Assembly (NCBI RefSeq): GCF_004354015.1
Contig: NZ_SMRU01000009.1
Coordinates: 1 to 56,218, forward strand
Length of the DNA stretch: 56,218 nucleotides
Origin: Arthrobacter terricola
GTDB taxonomy: Bacteria > Actinomycetota > Actinomycetes > Actinomycetales > Micrococcaceae
Direction of reading: 5' to 3'
Part shown: positions 34,327-42,791 of the stretch, in pieces
How positions within the stretch are numbered: the stretch's first letter is position 1
Layout of the letters: every line of letters starts with the position of its first letter
The notes under the pieces: generated by a model
What the model was told of the DNA's origin: nothing
The model's database searches: none
The model's input: the letters and a program-made list of their open reading frames with translations, nothing else
Position numbers and translations under genes: made by a program

Positions 34327-34826
34327 GCCTGGATCGCCTCCACAACGCTCACGATCATCCGGCACTCGTACTGGAGCATGCGCTGATCCTCCAGTGCCCG
34401 TGCGGGCATGTAGTCGATCTTGATGTTTTCGCCGATCTTCTTGATCGTTGACTTCTCGCCGGTGACCGAATCGGTTAGTTGCGCCATTAGTTGGGTGTTA
34501 CGCAGCACCTTCCGGACGGCGTCGATCACGACCGGGAACAGGGAGTCCGCGTTCGGGTCGTCCGCAAGCTCGGCATGGAATATCCACAGGTCGATGTCGT
34601 ACGCGGTGTCCTTGAACCCGCCCGTAGAGAGGTTCCCTGGCTGTGCGCGCGGCATGGTGTGCCGTTTCTCATCGCCCATTGCGCCCCAGATGAAGCACAG
34701 CGGGGTGACCTGATCCAGGGGGTTCGGGTAGGAAACGTGAGCCTCCAGCGTCCCGAGCTCAGCGATCGGTAACGTCAGCCCGTCGAGGAGGCCCTTGACG
34801 TATAGTTGCGTCGCGTTCAGCGTCAT
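34323..34826 (-). CDS. Tail terminator/head-tail connector-like protein
   Basis: 167 aa. Segments GLLDGLTLPIAELGTLEAHVSYPNP (split here by a short loop), the TAYDIDLWIFHAELADDPNADSL stretch and a closing beta strand (LQYECRMIVSVVEAI) match the alpha/beta layout of terminator proteins, which form a ring that stops tail growth. Name is by layout and synteny. Confidence 0.65.
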   Translation of the reverse strand: MTLNATQLYVKGLLDGLTLPIAELGTLEAHVSYPNPLDQVTPLCFIWGAMGDEKRHTMPRAQPGNLSTGGFKDTAYDIDLWIFHAELADDPNADSLFPVVIDAVRKVLRNTQLMAQLTDSVTGEKSTIKKIGENIKIDYMPARALEDQRMLQYECRMIVSVVEAIQA

Positions 34827-34834
34827 TGGGCCTC

Positions 34835-35065
34835 CTAGCGTTTACGGCGGGCCGCGCGGTGCGCGGTGTGGCGGTTGGTGACTTGGCGTCGGTGCGTCAG
34901 ATGGCGCTTGTGCCTCAGGTGGTAATGGCGGCGTAACTTCGTCGCCCGTCTGTGTGTCGCGTGAACCGCCCGCCGCTTGTGCTTCAGGTGGTAATGCCGG
35001 TGGTGGAGCGTCCGGCGGTGGTGGAACTTCCTTTTCCCGTGATGGGAGTGGGATTTCCAGCTCAC
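34835..35065 (-). CDS. Highly basic His/Arg-rich small protein
   Basis: 76 aa, of which about 19 are His, 19 Arg and 8 Lys, roughly 60% of the chain. It contains an internal repeat, RHYHLKHKRR and RHYHLRHKRH, encoded by a near-identical DNA repeat. Start GTG overlaps the upstream stop (GTGA) and it fills exactly the gap between two connector genes, so it is likely real. It could bind DNA or metal, or neutralise charge at the portal neck; no family is recognised. Confidence 0.72.
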   Translation of the reverse strand: MSWKSHSHHGKRKFHHRRTLHHRHYHLKHKRRAVHATHRRATKLRRHYHLRHKRHLTHRRQVTNRHTAHRAARRKR

Positions 35066-35985
35066 AACGTTGGCCGGAATCTGTGGATCTTCAGTTCCGC
35101 CTCGGACGTGTACTGGTCAATGGACTTCGAGCCGCCGCCGGAGGAACCGGAACCGCCCGGCGCTGAGACCGCCGTGGCGCCGCGCACGAGAGCCTCTGAA
35201 ACGGCGTACAGGATCGCCGCCGAAACCACAGACTCAGGGATGGTTGTGAACAGCGTCCCCACGGGGTGGGCGTTCGCCAACGGTGCGGCGAGCGTCAGCG
35301 TTCCCGGCCCGGACAGGGAACCCGTGACCGTAGGAGACACTGCTGTGACCACGGCGGCTTCCTGTCCCACCGAGTCGCGGATAGTCCCGCACGCGCCAAG
35401 CCAGCCAGTCACGTCATCTATCTGAATGGTGGTGTCACCGACGTTCGCAGCCGCCATGAGTTGCGTATGCGGCCACCCGTTCATGTAAGTCACCTGGACT
35501 TCGACGGAGCCGCGGGAACCGGAAACGACGCCCGGGGCCATCAGGACGGCCTGACCGCCCGTGTCCGTGGTCCCGGGGACGCTCGTGCCGTACAAACCCA
35601 TGATGGGCTTGTAAACCTTGAACTTGCTGGCATCGAGAGGCGTCCATGCCGGGGGGAACGACGCCGAGGCCGAGTACTGGCCGGACAGCACTGACACAAC
35701 CGGGGGCCGGGACAGGACAAGCCAGCACGTACCGTTCGGCCGGATCTGGAACCGCATGTCACCGGGACCAAACAGCGTCTCCGTGTCAATGGTGGCCCGC
35801 AGCGGAGTCGAGACATAATCGTCCACCGCTGCCGTGGCGCGCATGCAAATGTTCAGCTGCTCCGCGAGCTGCTGTTCTGGGCTAGCGCGCGGGGTCGGGA
35901 TCGTGGACCACGAAATACCAGTAGGCGCGGCAATCAGCATGGCCGGGGTGATATACGGGGCGCCCGGGCCCACAATGTTCGTCAT
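35062..35985 (-). CDS. Head-to-tail adaptor-like protein
   Basis: 307 aa from ATG at 35985, two bases after the upstream stop; an upstream start is less likely. Helical N-terminal part (SPEQQLAEQLNICMRATAAV), then beta-rich domains including TYMNGWPHTQLMAAANVGDT (an AANVGDTTIQI pattern typical of phage adaptor insertions) and a helical C-terminus (VVSAAILYAVSEALVRGATA). Such architecture is common in connector proteins following the capsid in actinophages. Confidence 0.68.
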   Translation of the reverse strand: MTNIVGPGAPYITPAMLIAAPTGISWSTIPTPRASPEQQLAEQLNICMRATAAVDDYVSTPLRATIDTETLFGPGDMRFQIRPNGTCWLVLSRPPVVSVLSGQYSASASFPPAWTPLDASKFKVYKPIMGLYGTSVPGTTDTGGQAVLMAPGVVSGSRGSVEVQVTYMNGWPHTQLMAAANVGDTTIQIDDVTGWLGACGTIRDSVGQEAAVVTAVSPTVTGSLSGPGTLTLAAPLANAHPVGTLFTTIPESVVSAAILYAVSEALVRGATAVSAPGGSGSSGGGSKSIDQYTSEAELKIHRFRPTL

Positions 35986-35987
35986 GA

Positions 35988-36509
35988 TCAGCGCCCCTGC
36001 AAACTCATCTGGAAAGTGAACGAAGGGGACGCCCCGGAAATGGCCCACACGAGCCTGTACGGGCCACCGTTGAGCATCGTCGGGTTCTGCGTGCCCGTGC
36101 CGATGGAAAGCGCCACAGTGCCCGTCTGCGTGATCGCCGGCGTGGACGCGGCAACCTGCCAGACACCGTTGGCGTCCTGCTGCTGAAGCGTCACAACCAA
36201 CGACCCCGAGGCCGCCGAGACGTTCACGCCAAGGAACATCTCCTGCGCGCCACTCACTGCAGGACCCGACTTGAGCGTGTCCACGTAACCCGAGGACGAA
36301 CGGGCCGTCAGAGGCTCACTGTAAACGATCTGCACAGGTCCGCCGATCTGGGTCGCAAGGACCGCGGCGGTACCATTAGCCTGGTCAACCGAGCCAATGA
36401 GGTTCCCGTCGCCGTCCGTCATCACCGCCGGCAGGAGCTTCAGCTCGGACGGTCCAGGGATGACACATATCGCCCCTCCCGGAGTCATCTGAATGTTTGC
36501 GTTGCTCAT
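35988..36509 (-). CDS. Head decoration or connector protein, unknown family
   Basis: 173 aa from ATG at 36509 after GAAGGGGACGCG; a longer ATG start is not favoured. Entirely beta-rich with Ig-like rhythm (YVDTLKSGPAVSGAQEMFLG, GSLVVTLQQQDANGVWQVAA, GGPYRLVWAISG). Placement between capsid and connector genes suggests a decoration protein that binds the shell. The start overlaps the stop of a newly noted zinc protein (ATGA). Confidence 0.6.
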   Translation of the reverse strand: MSNANIQMTPGGAICVIPGPSELKLLPAVMTDGDGNLIGSVDQANGTAAVLATQIGGPVQIVYSEPLTARSSSGYVDTLKSGPAVSGAQEMFLGVNVSAASGSLVVTLQQQDANGVWQVAASTPAITQTGTVALSIGTGTQNPTMLNGGPYRLVWAISGASPSFTFQMSLQGR

Positions 36510-36670
36510 CGCGTCCCCTTCGCGCATTTCGTGCACACCCAACGGTCATCGACCCACTGGACGTGCTTCTGGCAGACCATTTCCTTGCAATCCGAGCATT
36601 GGCCCACCAGCGGGCGGGGGCGTCTCTGAGGGCCCCCGCAGCGTGGGCACCCGCTACGCGGACGCCCCAC
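36506..36670 (-). CDS. 54-aa double zinc-ribbon protein
   Basis: GTG at 36670, four bases after AAGG, overlapping the end of the upstream gene by 17 bases and the next start by ATGA. It encodes GCPRCGG near the N-terminus, then CSDCKEMVCQKH and CTKCAKGTR: three C-x2-C pairs plus C and H, enough for two small zinc sites. Too short for ordinary ORF cut-offs, but spacing, ribosome site and cysteine pattern make it convincing. It may be a structural or DNA-binding adaptor. Confidence 0.72.
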   Translation of the reverse strand: MGRPRSGCPRCGGPQRRPRPLVGQCSDCKEMVCQKHVQWVDDRWVCTKCAKGTR

Positions 36671-37106
36671 GGGCCTTGGAACGCGGGGCAGACTTCGGAG
36701 CGGGCTTCGGCGCGGCAGCCCTTGCAGCGGCTTCGGCGTCCTCCTTGGCGGCGTTAGCTTCTACCTCAGCTTTGGCCTTCTCGGACTCAGCGGCCTTCGC
36801 GGCTTCAGCCTGCTGCGCGGCGAACGCCGCCGCCTGCTGGGACATGAAGTTCGCCATGAAAGCCTGCGAGAACTCGGCCATGGCAGCCGAGCCCTGCGCT
36901 TTCTTCCGCTCCGCCTCGCGCATCTCAGGACCCGTCAGCGGGGCCTCCTCGAGGGAAGTCGCCCAGAACGGGTCACCCGCAAGCAAGGGCTCGCAAACGG
37001 GGCAGTCGATGATAAAACGCTCATCGTCCTCGCCCTTGAGGTGCCCGTTGCACGGGACATTGCCCGGGGCGAAAGCGGTGACACTGGAAGCGGCGTAGGC
37101 GGTCAT
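36654..37106 (-). CDS. Capsid-region protein with CxxC and Ala/Glu-rich coiled coil
   Basis: 150 aa from ATG at 37106 (overlapping the upstream stop). N-terminal VPCNGHL and DCPVCEPLL suggest a single zinc site; the remaining two thirds is a long alanine-rich helix (MSQQAAAFAAQQAEAAKAA) ending in a basic Ala/Pro/Lys tail. Possibly a scaffold-like or capsid accessory protein; family not recognised. Confidence 0.65.
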   Translation of the reverse strand: MTAYAASSVTAFAPGNVPCNGHLKGEDDERFIIDCPVCEPLLAGDPFWATSLEEAPLTGPEMREAERKKAQGSAAMAEFSQAFMANFMSQQAAAFAAQQAEAAKAAESEKAKAEVEANAAKEDAEAAARAAAPKPAPKSAPRSKARGASA

Positions 37107-37432
37107 GATTCTCCTTTGAGTTCGAGAGGGCCGCCGCACTTCGGGCAGACGGTCGAAAAACGGTAGGCGGTGAATCGGCACGGCTCGCACCGCTTTGAAG
37201 CGGTCCGGGTAATCCTGGTGCCGGTGGCCTTTTGGATCCGGCCGCCGTCGTCGCGGGCGGACTGCTCGATGAGGCGCACATGATCCGGGTTGTCCACAGT
37301 CACGCGGCCATGGCTGTCAGCGTTGTAATTGGTGCTGCCGACCTTGATGCCGTAGCAGCCTTCACGCATCGGGGCGCCGTTCTTGCGATCGACGTAGAAG
37401 TCCAAGGGATCTCCTGAAGGATTGGATGCCAC
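37103..37432 (-). CDS. Hypothetical protein with C-terminal zinc ribbon
   Basis: 109 aa. The first 60 residues are soluble and mixed; the end has CEPCRFTAYRFSTVCPKCGG, a four-cysteine zinc ribbon. It follows the major capsid gene with a 39-base gap and overlaps the next start (ATGA). Function unknown. Confidence 0.65.
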   Translation of the reverse strand: MASNPSGDPLDFYVDRKNGAPMREGCYGIKVGSTNYNADSHGRVTVDNPDHVRLIEQSARDDGGRIQKATGTRITRTASKRCEPCRFTAYRFSTVCPKCGGPLELKGES

Positions 37433-37471
37433 TGCCCCGGCCTGCTTAGGTCGGGGCAGTGGACTTTGGGA

Positions 37472-39265
37472 CTAGCTGTAGGTTCCGGTCGTGCCGGACG
37501 CCACAGTCTTCTGGATGCCCTGGATGAGGCCGTTGTACTGAACGGCCGGGCAGAAGAGAGTGCCGTACATGAACATGCTGTAGCGGAACGTCACGTCGAT
37601 GACGGGCCACGAGATGGACAGGTAGTCCTGAACCATGACGTTTTCCCACACGTTGCTGATGTTCTGCTGCGGCTGAGGCAGCTTCAGCGAGATCGGCATT
37701 GCCGTGCCCTGCGCGAGGTACGGGTGCGACCGCATGTCGATGACCTTGCCCGTGATCGGGTTGACGAACTCGCGCACCTTCGTGCCGACCCGCACACCGT
37801 CAACCTGATCCTGCGAAACCTCAAGACGGTAACCCGCCGTGCCCGTGCCCGCGTTGGCAATCGAAGCGCCAAGACGCATCTGGTCGCCAGCCTCAGTGAG
37901 GATGAAGTCCGGGTCAGCGCCGATACCGCTGGCACCGTTGTACATCGCCTGCAAGGCGTTGTTGACCGTGTTGACCGAGAGAATGTCACCGACTGCCTGG
38001 TTCACGTAGGAGCCCTGGTACCCGGCGGGGTACACACCGCCCGCAGCGTGCCCGGAGACCGTGGAGACGAGACCCTCGTAGTCGTTCGCGCTCGACGTAC
38101 CGGTGTCGGCCGTGGGCGGGGTTGCGCCCGTGGTCGGAAGCGCGCCCTGGATGGTGAACTTCGTCGCACCGACGCCGGCGGTCTGCAGGTGCATGCCCGA
38201 GTTGGCGGGTGCCGCCGTGCCCGTGCCGGTGTAGATGTTCGACGCGAACCCGCCCGACACCTGCGTGAGGGTCACGTCGATGACCTGCCCGTTCGACGCA
38301 GCCACCGAGGCGACCGTGGACGGGAGGGTCTCGCCGTAGAGGTTCACGGCGGTGGTCTGCACGTACACGTTCGTGGTGACACCGGAGATGCCGACCTCGC
38401 CAGAGTTCGCGGAGCGGGCCGTGAGGGTCACCTGTGCCGGGGTGGAGAGCGCAGTCGCCGTGGCGGAGAGGATCGCGCGCTCCTCCAGCATCATCATCTC
38501 CTGCAACAGGATCAGCGACGCGAGTCCCGCGTTGTCCTCGAAGCCCTGACCAGCGAACTGGGAGAGCCACGAGACGTTCTCGGACAGGCCGAAGAACTTG
38601 TACGGGACGTTCAGGTCAATCGCGGTCTGCGAGCCCGAACCCGGGAGGTTACCCGGCCACTGCGAGAAGCTGCCCCCGTTGGGGAACTCCGAAATGGACA
38701 TGCGGTTGCCGGGGGTCGCGAGACCGCCCATGGCCGAACCGGACACCGCCGTGATGACCTTCGCACGGTGCGAGAGGCCCTGACCGGGAACGCGGGGGAA
38801 AAGGTTCCTCAGCGGGGAGTGAACCGGGTAGATCAGCTTCGCCGGGGCCGCCAGATCGAACGGCACAAGACCGGAAGCCAGCGGGCTGGTGAGGCTGATG
38901 TTCTTGCCAAGCTCGGTACCAAGGATCTGTTCGAGCTGGCCAACGAGCTGACCCATCGCCGCCGACTGCGGCGTCTGCATCGCAGCACCGATCGCGCCGG
39001 AGAACATCGGGTTCAGGCCCTTCGCGACCTCCGCCGGGGCCTCGAAGCCCTTCTTGATGGCCTTGCGGAAGAAAGTATCCGCAGCCACGGCGTGATCGTC
39101 ACTGAAGCCGCCCTTGCGGCCCTTGGTCAGCTCACCGATCATCTCGGTGGTCTTGTCGGCGTACTGGCCAGGCGCGACGCCAGTCATTGCCTTCGAAATG
39201 GCGTCAGTGTTCGATTCGGTGTTGGCGAGCTTGTCAAGCTCAAGGGTTCCAGAAATACGGGTCAC
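37472..39265 (-). CDS. Major capsid protein (HK97-like)
   Basis: 597 aa, long for the family. N-terminal helical arm (to about 130), then NLFPRVPGQGLSHRAKVITA and LNVPYKFFGLSENVSW, helix LILLQEMMMLEERAILS, and a C-terminal P-domain ending FVNPITGKVIDMRSHPYLAQ and FRYSMFMYGTLFCP. Between about 270 and 390 a Thr/Val/Gly-rich insertion (LTARSANSGEVGISGV, ASNGQVIDVTLTQVSGG) looks like an Ig-like or insertion domain exposed on the capsid. The N-terminal delta domain could act as a scaffold. GTG start in GGAGGTATGTGACC. Confidence 0.9.
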   Translation of the reverse strand: MTRISGTLELDKLANTESNTDAISKAMTGVAPGQYADKTTEMIGELTKGRKGGFSDDHAVAADTFFRKAIKKGFEAPAEVAKGLNPMFSGAIGAAMQTPQSAAMGQLVGQLEQILGTELGKNISLTSPLASGLVPFDLAAPAKLIYPVHSPLRNLFPRVPGQGLSHRAKVITAVSGSAMGGLATPGNRMSISEFPNGGSFSQWPGNLPGSGSQTAIDLNVPYKFFGLSENVSWLSQFAGQGFEDNAGLASLILLQEMMMLEERAILSATATALSTPAQVTLTARSANSGEVGISGVTTNVYVQTTAVNLYGETLPSTVASVAASNGQVIDVTLTQVSGGFASNIYTGTGTAAPANSGMHLQTAGVGATKFTIQGALPTTGATPPTADTGTSSANDYEGLVSTVSGHAAGGVYPAGYQGSYVNQAVGDILSVNTVNNALQAMYNGASGIGADPDFILTEAGDQMRLGASIANAGTGTAGYRLEVSQDQVDGVRVGTKVREFVNPITGKVIDMRSHPYLAQGTAMPISLKLPQPQQNISNVWENVMVQDYLSISWPVIDVTFRYSMFMYGTLFCPAVQYNGLIQGIQKTVASGTTGTYS

Positions 39266-39295
39266 ATACCTCCAATAGGGTAGAGAAAGGGGTTG

Positions 39296-41221
39296 TCAAT
39301 CAGAGACGAGATCGGCGGCCCGCTTGGGCCCCACGACCTTGATGAGCGAGTCCATGGCGGGACCGGAGATATCACTCCTGGGGTGCCGCGCCTTGAGGAT
39401 GATCGCCCTCAGTGCCTCGGCTGCCTCGGTATCGACGCTGCCCGCAGCGCCCTTCTCCACCGATGGCCGCAGAGCGGCGAGGGCTCCACCCCGGTAAGCC
39501 CGATCACTCGGGTCCGGAGCGGATTCGAGGCTAGTGATCCGCTTAGTGAGCGTCTCAACCTCTTCCCGCAGGGACGAATTCTCATCCTGCAGGGGCTTCT
39601 GTGCCTTCTCAATGGCTTTACCGAGAAGGGAAGTGATCCGGTCGTCCAGCGACTCCTCAGCGGCCAGGCCAAGGCCCTTACGGACATCGCCGTAGTTCGG
39701 GGGCGTGACAGGCTGCGGCGTCGCCGTGGCGCGGGTGTCGAGCGCATCCGTTGTCGCCGGGGCAGGCGTGGGGAGAACACCCGGTTCCGGGAACATGGGG
39801 CACATGTCAGCGTGCTGGTCCGCGATGAAATCGTGGAACGACTTGAGGATGTCGGCGGCCTGATCCTCCACAACACCCTTGGTAAGGTCCGCTTCGGCGG
39901 CCTTCGGGGTCGGGACGTGCGAGGCGAGCGGGATCCGAGGGTGCTGCCCCGGCGCCGCAGTCGGGTTGACCCGGCCCGCCGAGATGTAAGGCCGCTTGAA
40001 CTTGCCCGGCTCCACATCACCCGGGGTGGGGTGGGCGTCGGGGAAAGCGTCCGCGAAGGACTTCCTCAGCCCGTCCATCGCCGTGCCGCACGCGGCCTCA
40101 TCGGCCTTCGCGAGCTGGAGCGCCAAGCCGTAGCCCTCGGAGAGACGGACCATGCCGGCGATGTCCTCCGCGGCAATCGCCTTGCTGACATCAGCGGCCC
40201 ACACCGCCGGCTCCACAAGCCCCGGAAGGCCCTTCGCTACCACCGGGTGGACGTTCAGTACGTCCTCCTCGTGGAACGCGGCGCACAGGGCGTCGTGGAG
40301 GCGCTTGACGTGCAGCGGGACCACGGACTTCTCAGCCTTGTCGTCGTCGGCGTCAGGCTTGCCGTCACCATCGCCGTCAGTGTCCGCGCCGTCCTCGTCG
40401 CCGTCAGGCTCCTTCGCGTCGGCGGCTTTGGACACTTCCGGCTCCTCAGCCTTCTCCGTCTTGCCGGGAAGCTTCGAACCACAGTCAGCGCAGAACTTCG
40501 CCGCGGAATCCGCGTGGTGCGTTGCCCCGCAGTTCGTGCAGTCGCGGGAACCCTTGGTCACCTCAGGCTCAACCGGCGCCGTGTCGGCGTCAGTCGCCTT
40601 CTCAGCAGCGGGAACTTCAGCAGGTTGAGGCACAGAATCTCCTTCGCTCGCCTTGTCGCCGAACACATCGGCGGGGGTGGGGGCGGCCTTCGTCAGCTCC
40701 ACTTCGACGGCCTTCTCAACGACCTCGATCTCACCAGAGCTGGCGCGCTTGGCCAGATCGAAACGGGAACGCGGGTTCGCGGGGAAGTCCACAAGGGAGA
40801 TTTCCGAGAAGATCCCGTCCACCACGCGGCCGTTCTTCGCGATACCATCCGGGTCACGGATAATCCGCGGCTTCGAGATGCCAACCGAGTACGCCTTGTA
40901 GACGCCCTCCTTCACCAGCTTCACAGCTGTCGGTTCCACGACATGAGTGCGGACCCAAATACCCTCCGGGCGGACCTCCATCTTGACCGCCTTGCCAGCG
41001 GGCGCGAGGTTCGAGGAGTGCATTTGCCTGCAATTGCCCCAGTCCTCAAACCAGACCGTCAGGCCCTTGGTTGCGAAGTCCCTGTCAACAATTTGACTGT
41101 CGAGATCAAGGCCATCGTCGGTGCAGATGCCCTCAACATAGACGGAGCCGTCAGCGGCTTCTTCTGATTTGGTGAATGGAATGGAAATGGCGATGGATTC
41201 GCCGTCAGTCGTGAATGCCAC
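39296..41221 (-). CDS. Prohead protease fused to scaffold-like region with zinc ribbon
   Basis: 641 aa from GTG at 41221 after AGGAGGCGT. Residues 1-160 are an S78-like prohead protease: FEDWGNCRQMHSSNLAPAGK with H68, and YKAYSVGISKPR with S112, followed by FSEISLVDFPANP. Then a zinc ribbon (CTNCG to CADCG), an Asp-rich stretch of about 25 residues, a helical region, and a C-terminal coiled coil (LQDENSSLREEVETLTKRI) typical of scaffolds. The enzyme cleaves capsid scaffold during maturation; a zinc ribbon inside it is unusual. Its gene lies immediately before the capsid gene, as expected. Confidence 0.88.
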   Translation of the reverse strand: MAFTTDGESIAISIPFTKSEEAADGSVYVEGICTDDGLDLDSQIVDRDFATKGLTVWFEDWGNCRQMHSSNLAPAGKAVKMEVRPEGIWVRTHVVEPTAVKLVKEGVYKAYSVGISKPRIIRDPDGIAKNGRVVDGIFSEISLVDFPANPRSRFDLAKRASSGEIEVVEKAVEVELTKAAPTPADVFGDKASEGDSVPQPAEVPAAEKATDADTAPVEPEVTKGSRDCTNCGATHHADSAAKFCADCGSKLPGKTEKAEEPEVSKAADAKEPDGDEDGADTDGDGDGKPDADDDKAEKSVVPLHVKRLHDALCAAFHEEDVLNVHPVVAKGLPGLVEPAVWAADVSKAIAAEDIAGMVRLSEGYGLALQLAKADEAACGTAMDGLRKSFADAFPDAHPTPGDVEPGKFKRPYISAGRVNPTAAPGQHPRIPLASHVPTPKAAEADLTKGVVEDQAADILKSFHDFIADQHADMCPMFPEPGVLPTPAPATTDALDTRATATPQPVTPPNYGDVRKGLGLAAEESLDDRITSLLGKAIEKAQKPLQDENSSLREEVETLTKRITSLESAPDPSDRAYRGGALAALRPSVEKGAAGSVDTEAAEALRAIILKARHPRSDISGPAMDSLIKVVGPKRAADLVSD

Positions 41222-41342
41222 ACGCCTCCTGGTGGGTGTCTTTGGTTTGGGTTTTTGGGAATGGGGGGATTTTCGGGGTAGGCCAGACGGGAATTCCGGC
41301 GTCATAAATGGCGATTCCGGTCTCTGCGGGCTGTTCGGTCAT
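41205..41342 (-). CDS. 45-aa Pro-rich peptide linking HAD and protease genes
   Basis: ATG at 41342 overlaps the HAD stop (ATGA), and the stop lies 16 bases inside the protease gene. The peptide has a middle run IPVWPTPKIPPFPKTQTKD with many prolines. No family known. Overlap at both ends suggests it is translated and may couple the two genes. Confidence 0.55.
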   Translation of the reverse strand: MTEQPAETGIAIYDAGIPVWPTPKIPPFPKTQTKDTHQEACGIHD

Positions 41343-41950
41343 GCGGGGACTCCTATGCTGAGTCGGTCAAGGACTTGCGCCCAGTCATCGAATACCCATA
41401 CGCCTTGGTAGTCCTGCCAGTTGGTGGGTGTGTACGGGTGTCGGGGGGACCAGACCGAGACGCCTTCGCGGGGTACGGTCAGCCACTTTTCGGGAGAGTC
41501 ATCGACCAGTAGCCCGGGATTGTCGGGGCCGCACCCGGCAAGTAGCCGTTCCTTGTTGCCCGGGCCGACGTTGAGGCTGTCAGCGGGGACCCCGTTCCGC
41601 TGGACCCAAGCCTCGGTGGAGATCCGCACCGACTCGGGCCGGTCCGTCGCGACACACACCCTGTGCCCGGAATCCTTGATGGTCCGGAGTGCCTCTATGG
41701 CCAAAGGGTCAGCCACCGCGTTGGCGTAGAAGACGCCCTTACAGAACTGGGCTGCAAGCCAATCCTGCTGCTCGCGAGGGAGCGTTTCCCCGATCCGGTA
41801 GGTGTTGACCTCCGCCGCCACAAGGGACAGCCCGAAACGGGCATTCAGGGCCGAGCATATCGACTCCGCGAAGTGGTTCAGCGTCCCGTCGATGTCGCAC
41901 ACGATCAGGGGCCGCGATGCCCGGGAAAGGAACACGTCAGCGGCGTCCAC
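41339..41950 (-). CDS. HAD-superfamily phosphatase, nucleotidase-like
   Basis: 203 aa with all HAD motifs: IVCDIDGTLN (D19, D21), CVATDRPESVR (T102), the GNKERLLAG lysine near 133, and LLVDDSPEKW (D150, D151). Size and cap position resemble 5'(3')-deoxyribonucleotidases or phage polynucleotide-phosphatase-like enzymes. Inside a head-gene operon it may alter nucleotide pools or DNA ends. Substrate cannot be read from the sequence. Confidence 0.82.
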   Translation of the reverse strand: MDAADVFLSRASRPLIVCDIDGTLNHFAESICSALNARFGLSLVAAEVNTYRIGETLPREQQDWLAAQFCKGVFYANAVADPLAIEALRTIKDSGHRVCVATDRPESVRISTEAWVQRNGVPADSLNVGPGNKERLLAGCGPDNPGLLVDDSPEKWLTVPREGVSVWSPRHPYTPTNWQDYQGVWVFDDWAQVLDRLSIGVPA

Positions 41951-41953
41951 AGG

Positions 41954-42259
41954 CTAGACCCGCGGCGGCCAGGACCAGTGACGCTCGCCCTCGCCCTCAC
42001 TGATCGAAGTCGCCCAGAAGTCGTCCGTGCCGTCCAGGATCACGCGGAGGTTCACCGACGTCGCCCATACACGCACGATGATGGCCGGGTAAACGTCACC
42101 CGCACGCACCGCGTTGCCGACGTGGGCTTGGTAGCCGTCCGAGGGGTACTCCTTGGACGCCTTCACGAACGCCATGAAGTCTTCGCGGCGCTTGTTGATC
42201 CGCGCGGCGTCGGATTCGGTCAGCGTGTAGTGGACGATACGGCCGATGCTCGGTTCCAT
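41954..42259 (-). CDS. Conserved actinophage hypothetical protein
   Basis: 101 aa from ATG at 42259 after AAGGAAACC. It starts MEPSIGRIVHYTLTESDAAR and ends with GEGERHWSWPPR; the compact beta pattern (AGDVYPAIIVRVWATSVNLR) is one I associate with a small protein found in many actinophage genomes. Function unknown. It may bind the neighbouring glycosyltransferase-like product but no evidence is visible. Confidence 0.75.
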   Translation of the reverse strand: MEPSIGRIVHYTLTESDAARINKRREDFMAFVKASKEYPSDGYQAHVGNAVRAGDVYPAIIVRVWATSVNLRVILDGTDDFWATSISEGEGERHWSWPPRV

Positions 42260-42266
42260 GGTTTCC

Positions 42267-42791
42267 TTAGGGTCGTTTCGAGTAGTCGTGCAAATGAGTG
42301 GAGCGGCGGTGCCGGTGCGGGGCGTAACCAAGATCCCGGAGCGTCCGGGCGATCCGGACGTCCAGGCGGTGCCAGTCCCTTGCGGGCATCCCGTCGTCAT
42401 CGATCCACCCGACAACCTCCATGAGGTCCGGGTGGTCAGCGATGAGCTTCGCGGAGAACTTCGTGCACCCGAGGCCCTCATCCAGCCACACGCCCGTGCC
42501 GAGCTGGTACGGGGACGCGCACCACGGCTCCGGGCAGGCCTCCATGGCCTCAACCACACCCCGGGCCGGGACAACGTCCTGCTCCACAACGGTCAGGGGC
42601 TTCCCGACATGCTCACTGAGCCCAGGGTCCCGGCTGGTCCCGGCACTGGCCATCCACATCATCGACAGCAGCGTCCAGTAGTGGCTTGAGTCGGACTGAA
42701 GCAGCAGGCAGATCAGCGCCCCGTTCGCCCGGGCCCACGTCTCAGTCTCCGATTCAAGGAAGGGCTCGACGTAGGGGACAATGACTGTCAC
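42267..42791 (-). CDS. Glycosyltransferase-like phage protein
   Basis: 174 aa from GTG at 42791, overlapping the stop of the tiny membrane peptide gene. Motifs include TVVEQDVVPARGVV, PEPWCASPYQLG and LGCTKFSAKLIADHPDL, which resemble small GT-A-like transferases of phages, with QDV as a possible nucleotide-sugar acid. The first part (VTVIVPYVEPF) has the start of a Rossmann-like strand. Catalysis is unproven; it may decorate DNA or virion proteins. Confidence 0.55.
   Translation of the reverse strand: MTVIVPYVEPFLESETETWARANGALICLLLQSDSSHYWTLLSMMWMASAGTSRDPGLSEHVGKPLTVVEQDVVPARGVVEAMEACPEPWCASPYQLGTGVWLDEGLGCTKFSAKLIADHPDLMEVVGWIDDDGMPARDWHRLDVRIARTLRDLGYAPHRHRRSTHLHDYSKRP

Noticed and set aside
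37466..39283. 605-aa plus-strand frame over the capsid gene
   Set aside because: Complete overlap with the major capsid gene; Arg/Val/Gly-rich shadow text.
39293..41167. 624-aa plus-strand frame over the protease gene
   Set aside because: Shadow frame; the opposite strand has the protease motifs, zinc ribbon and scaffold coiled coil.
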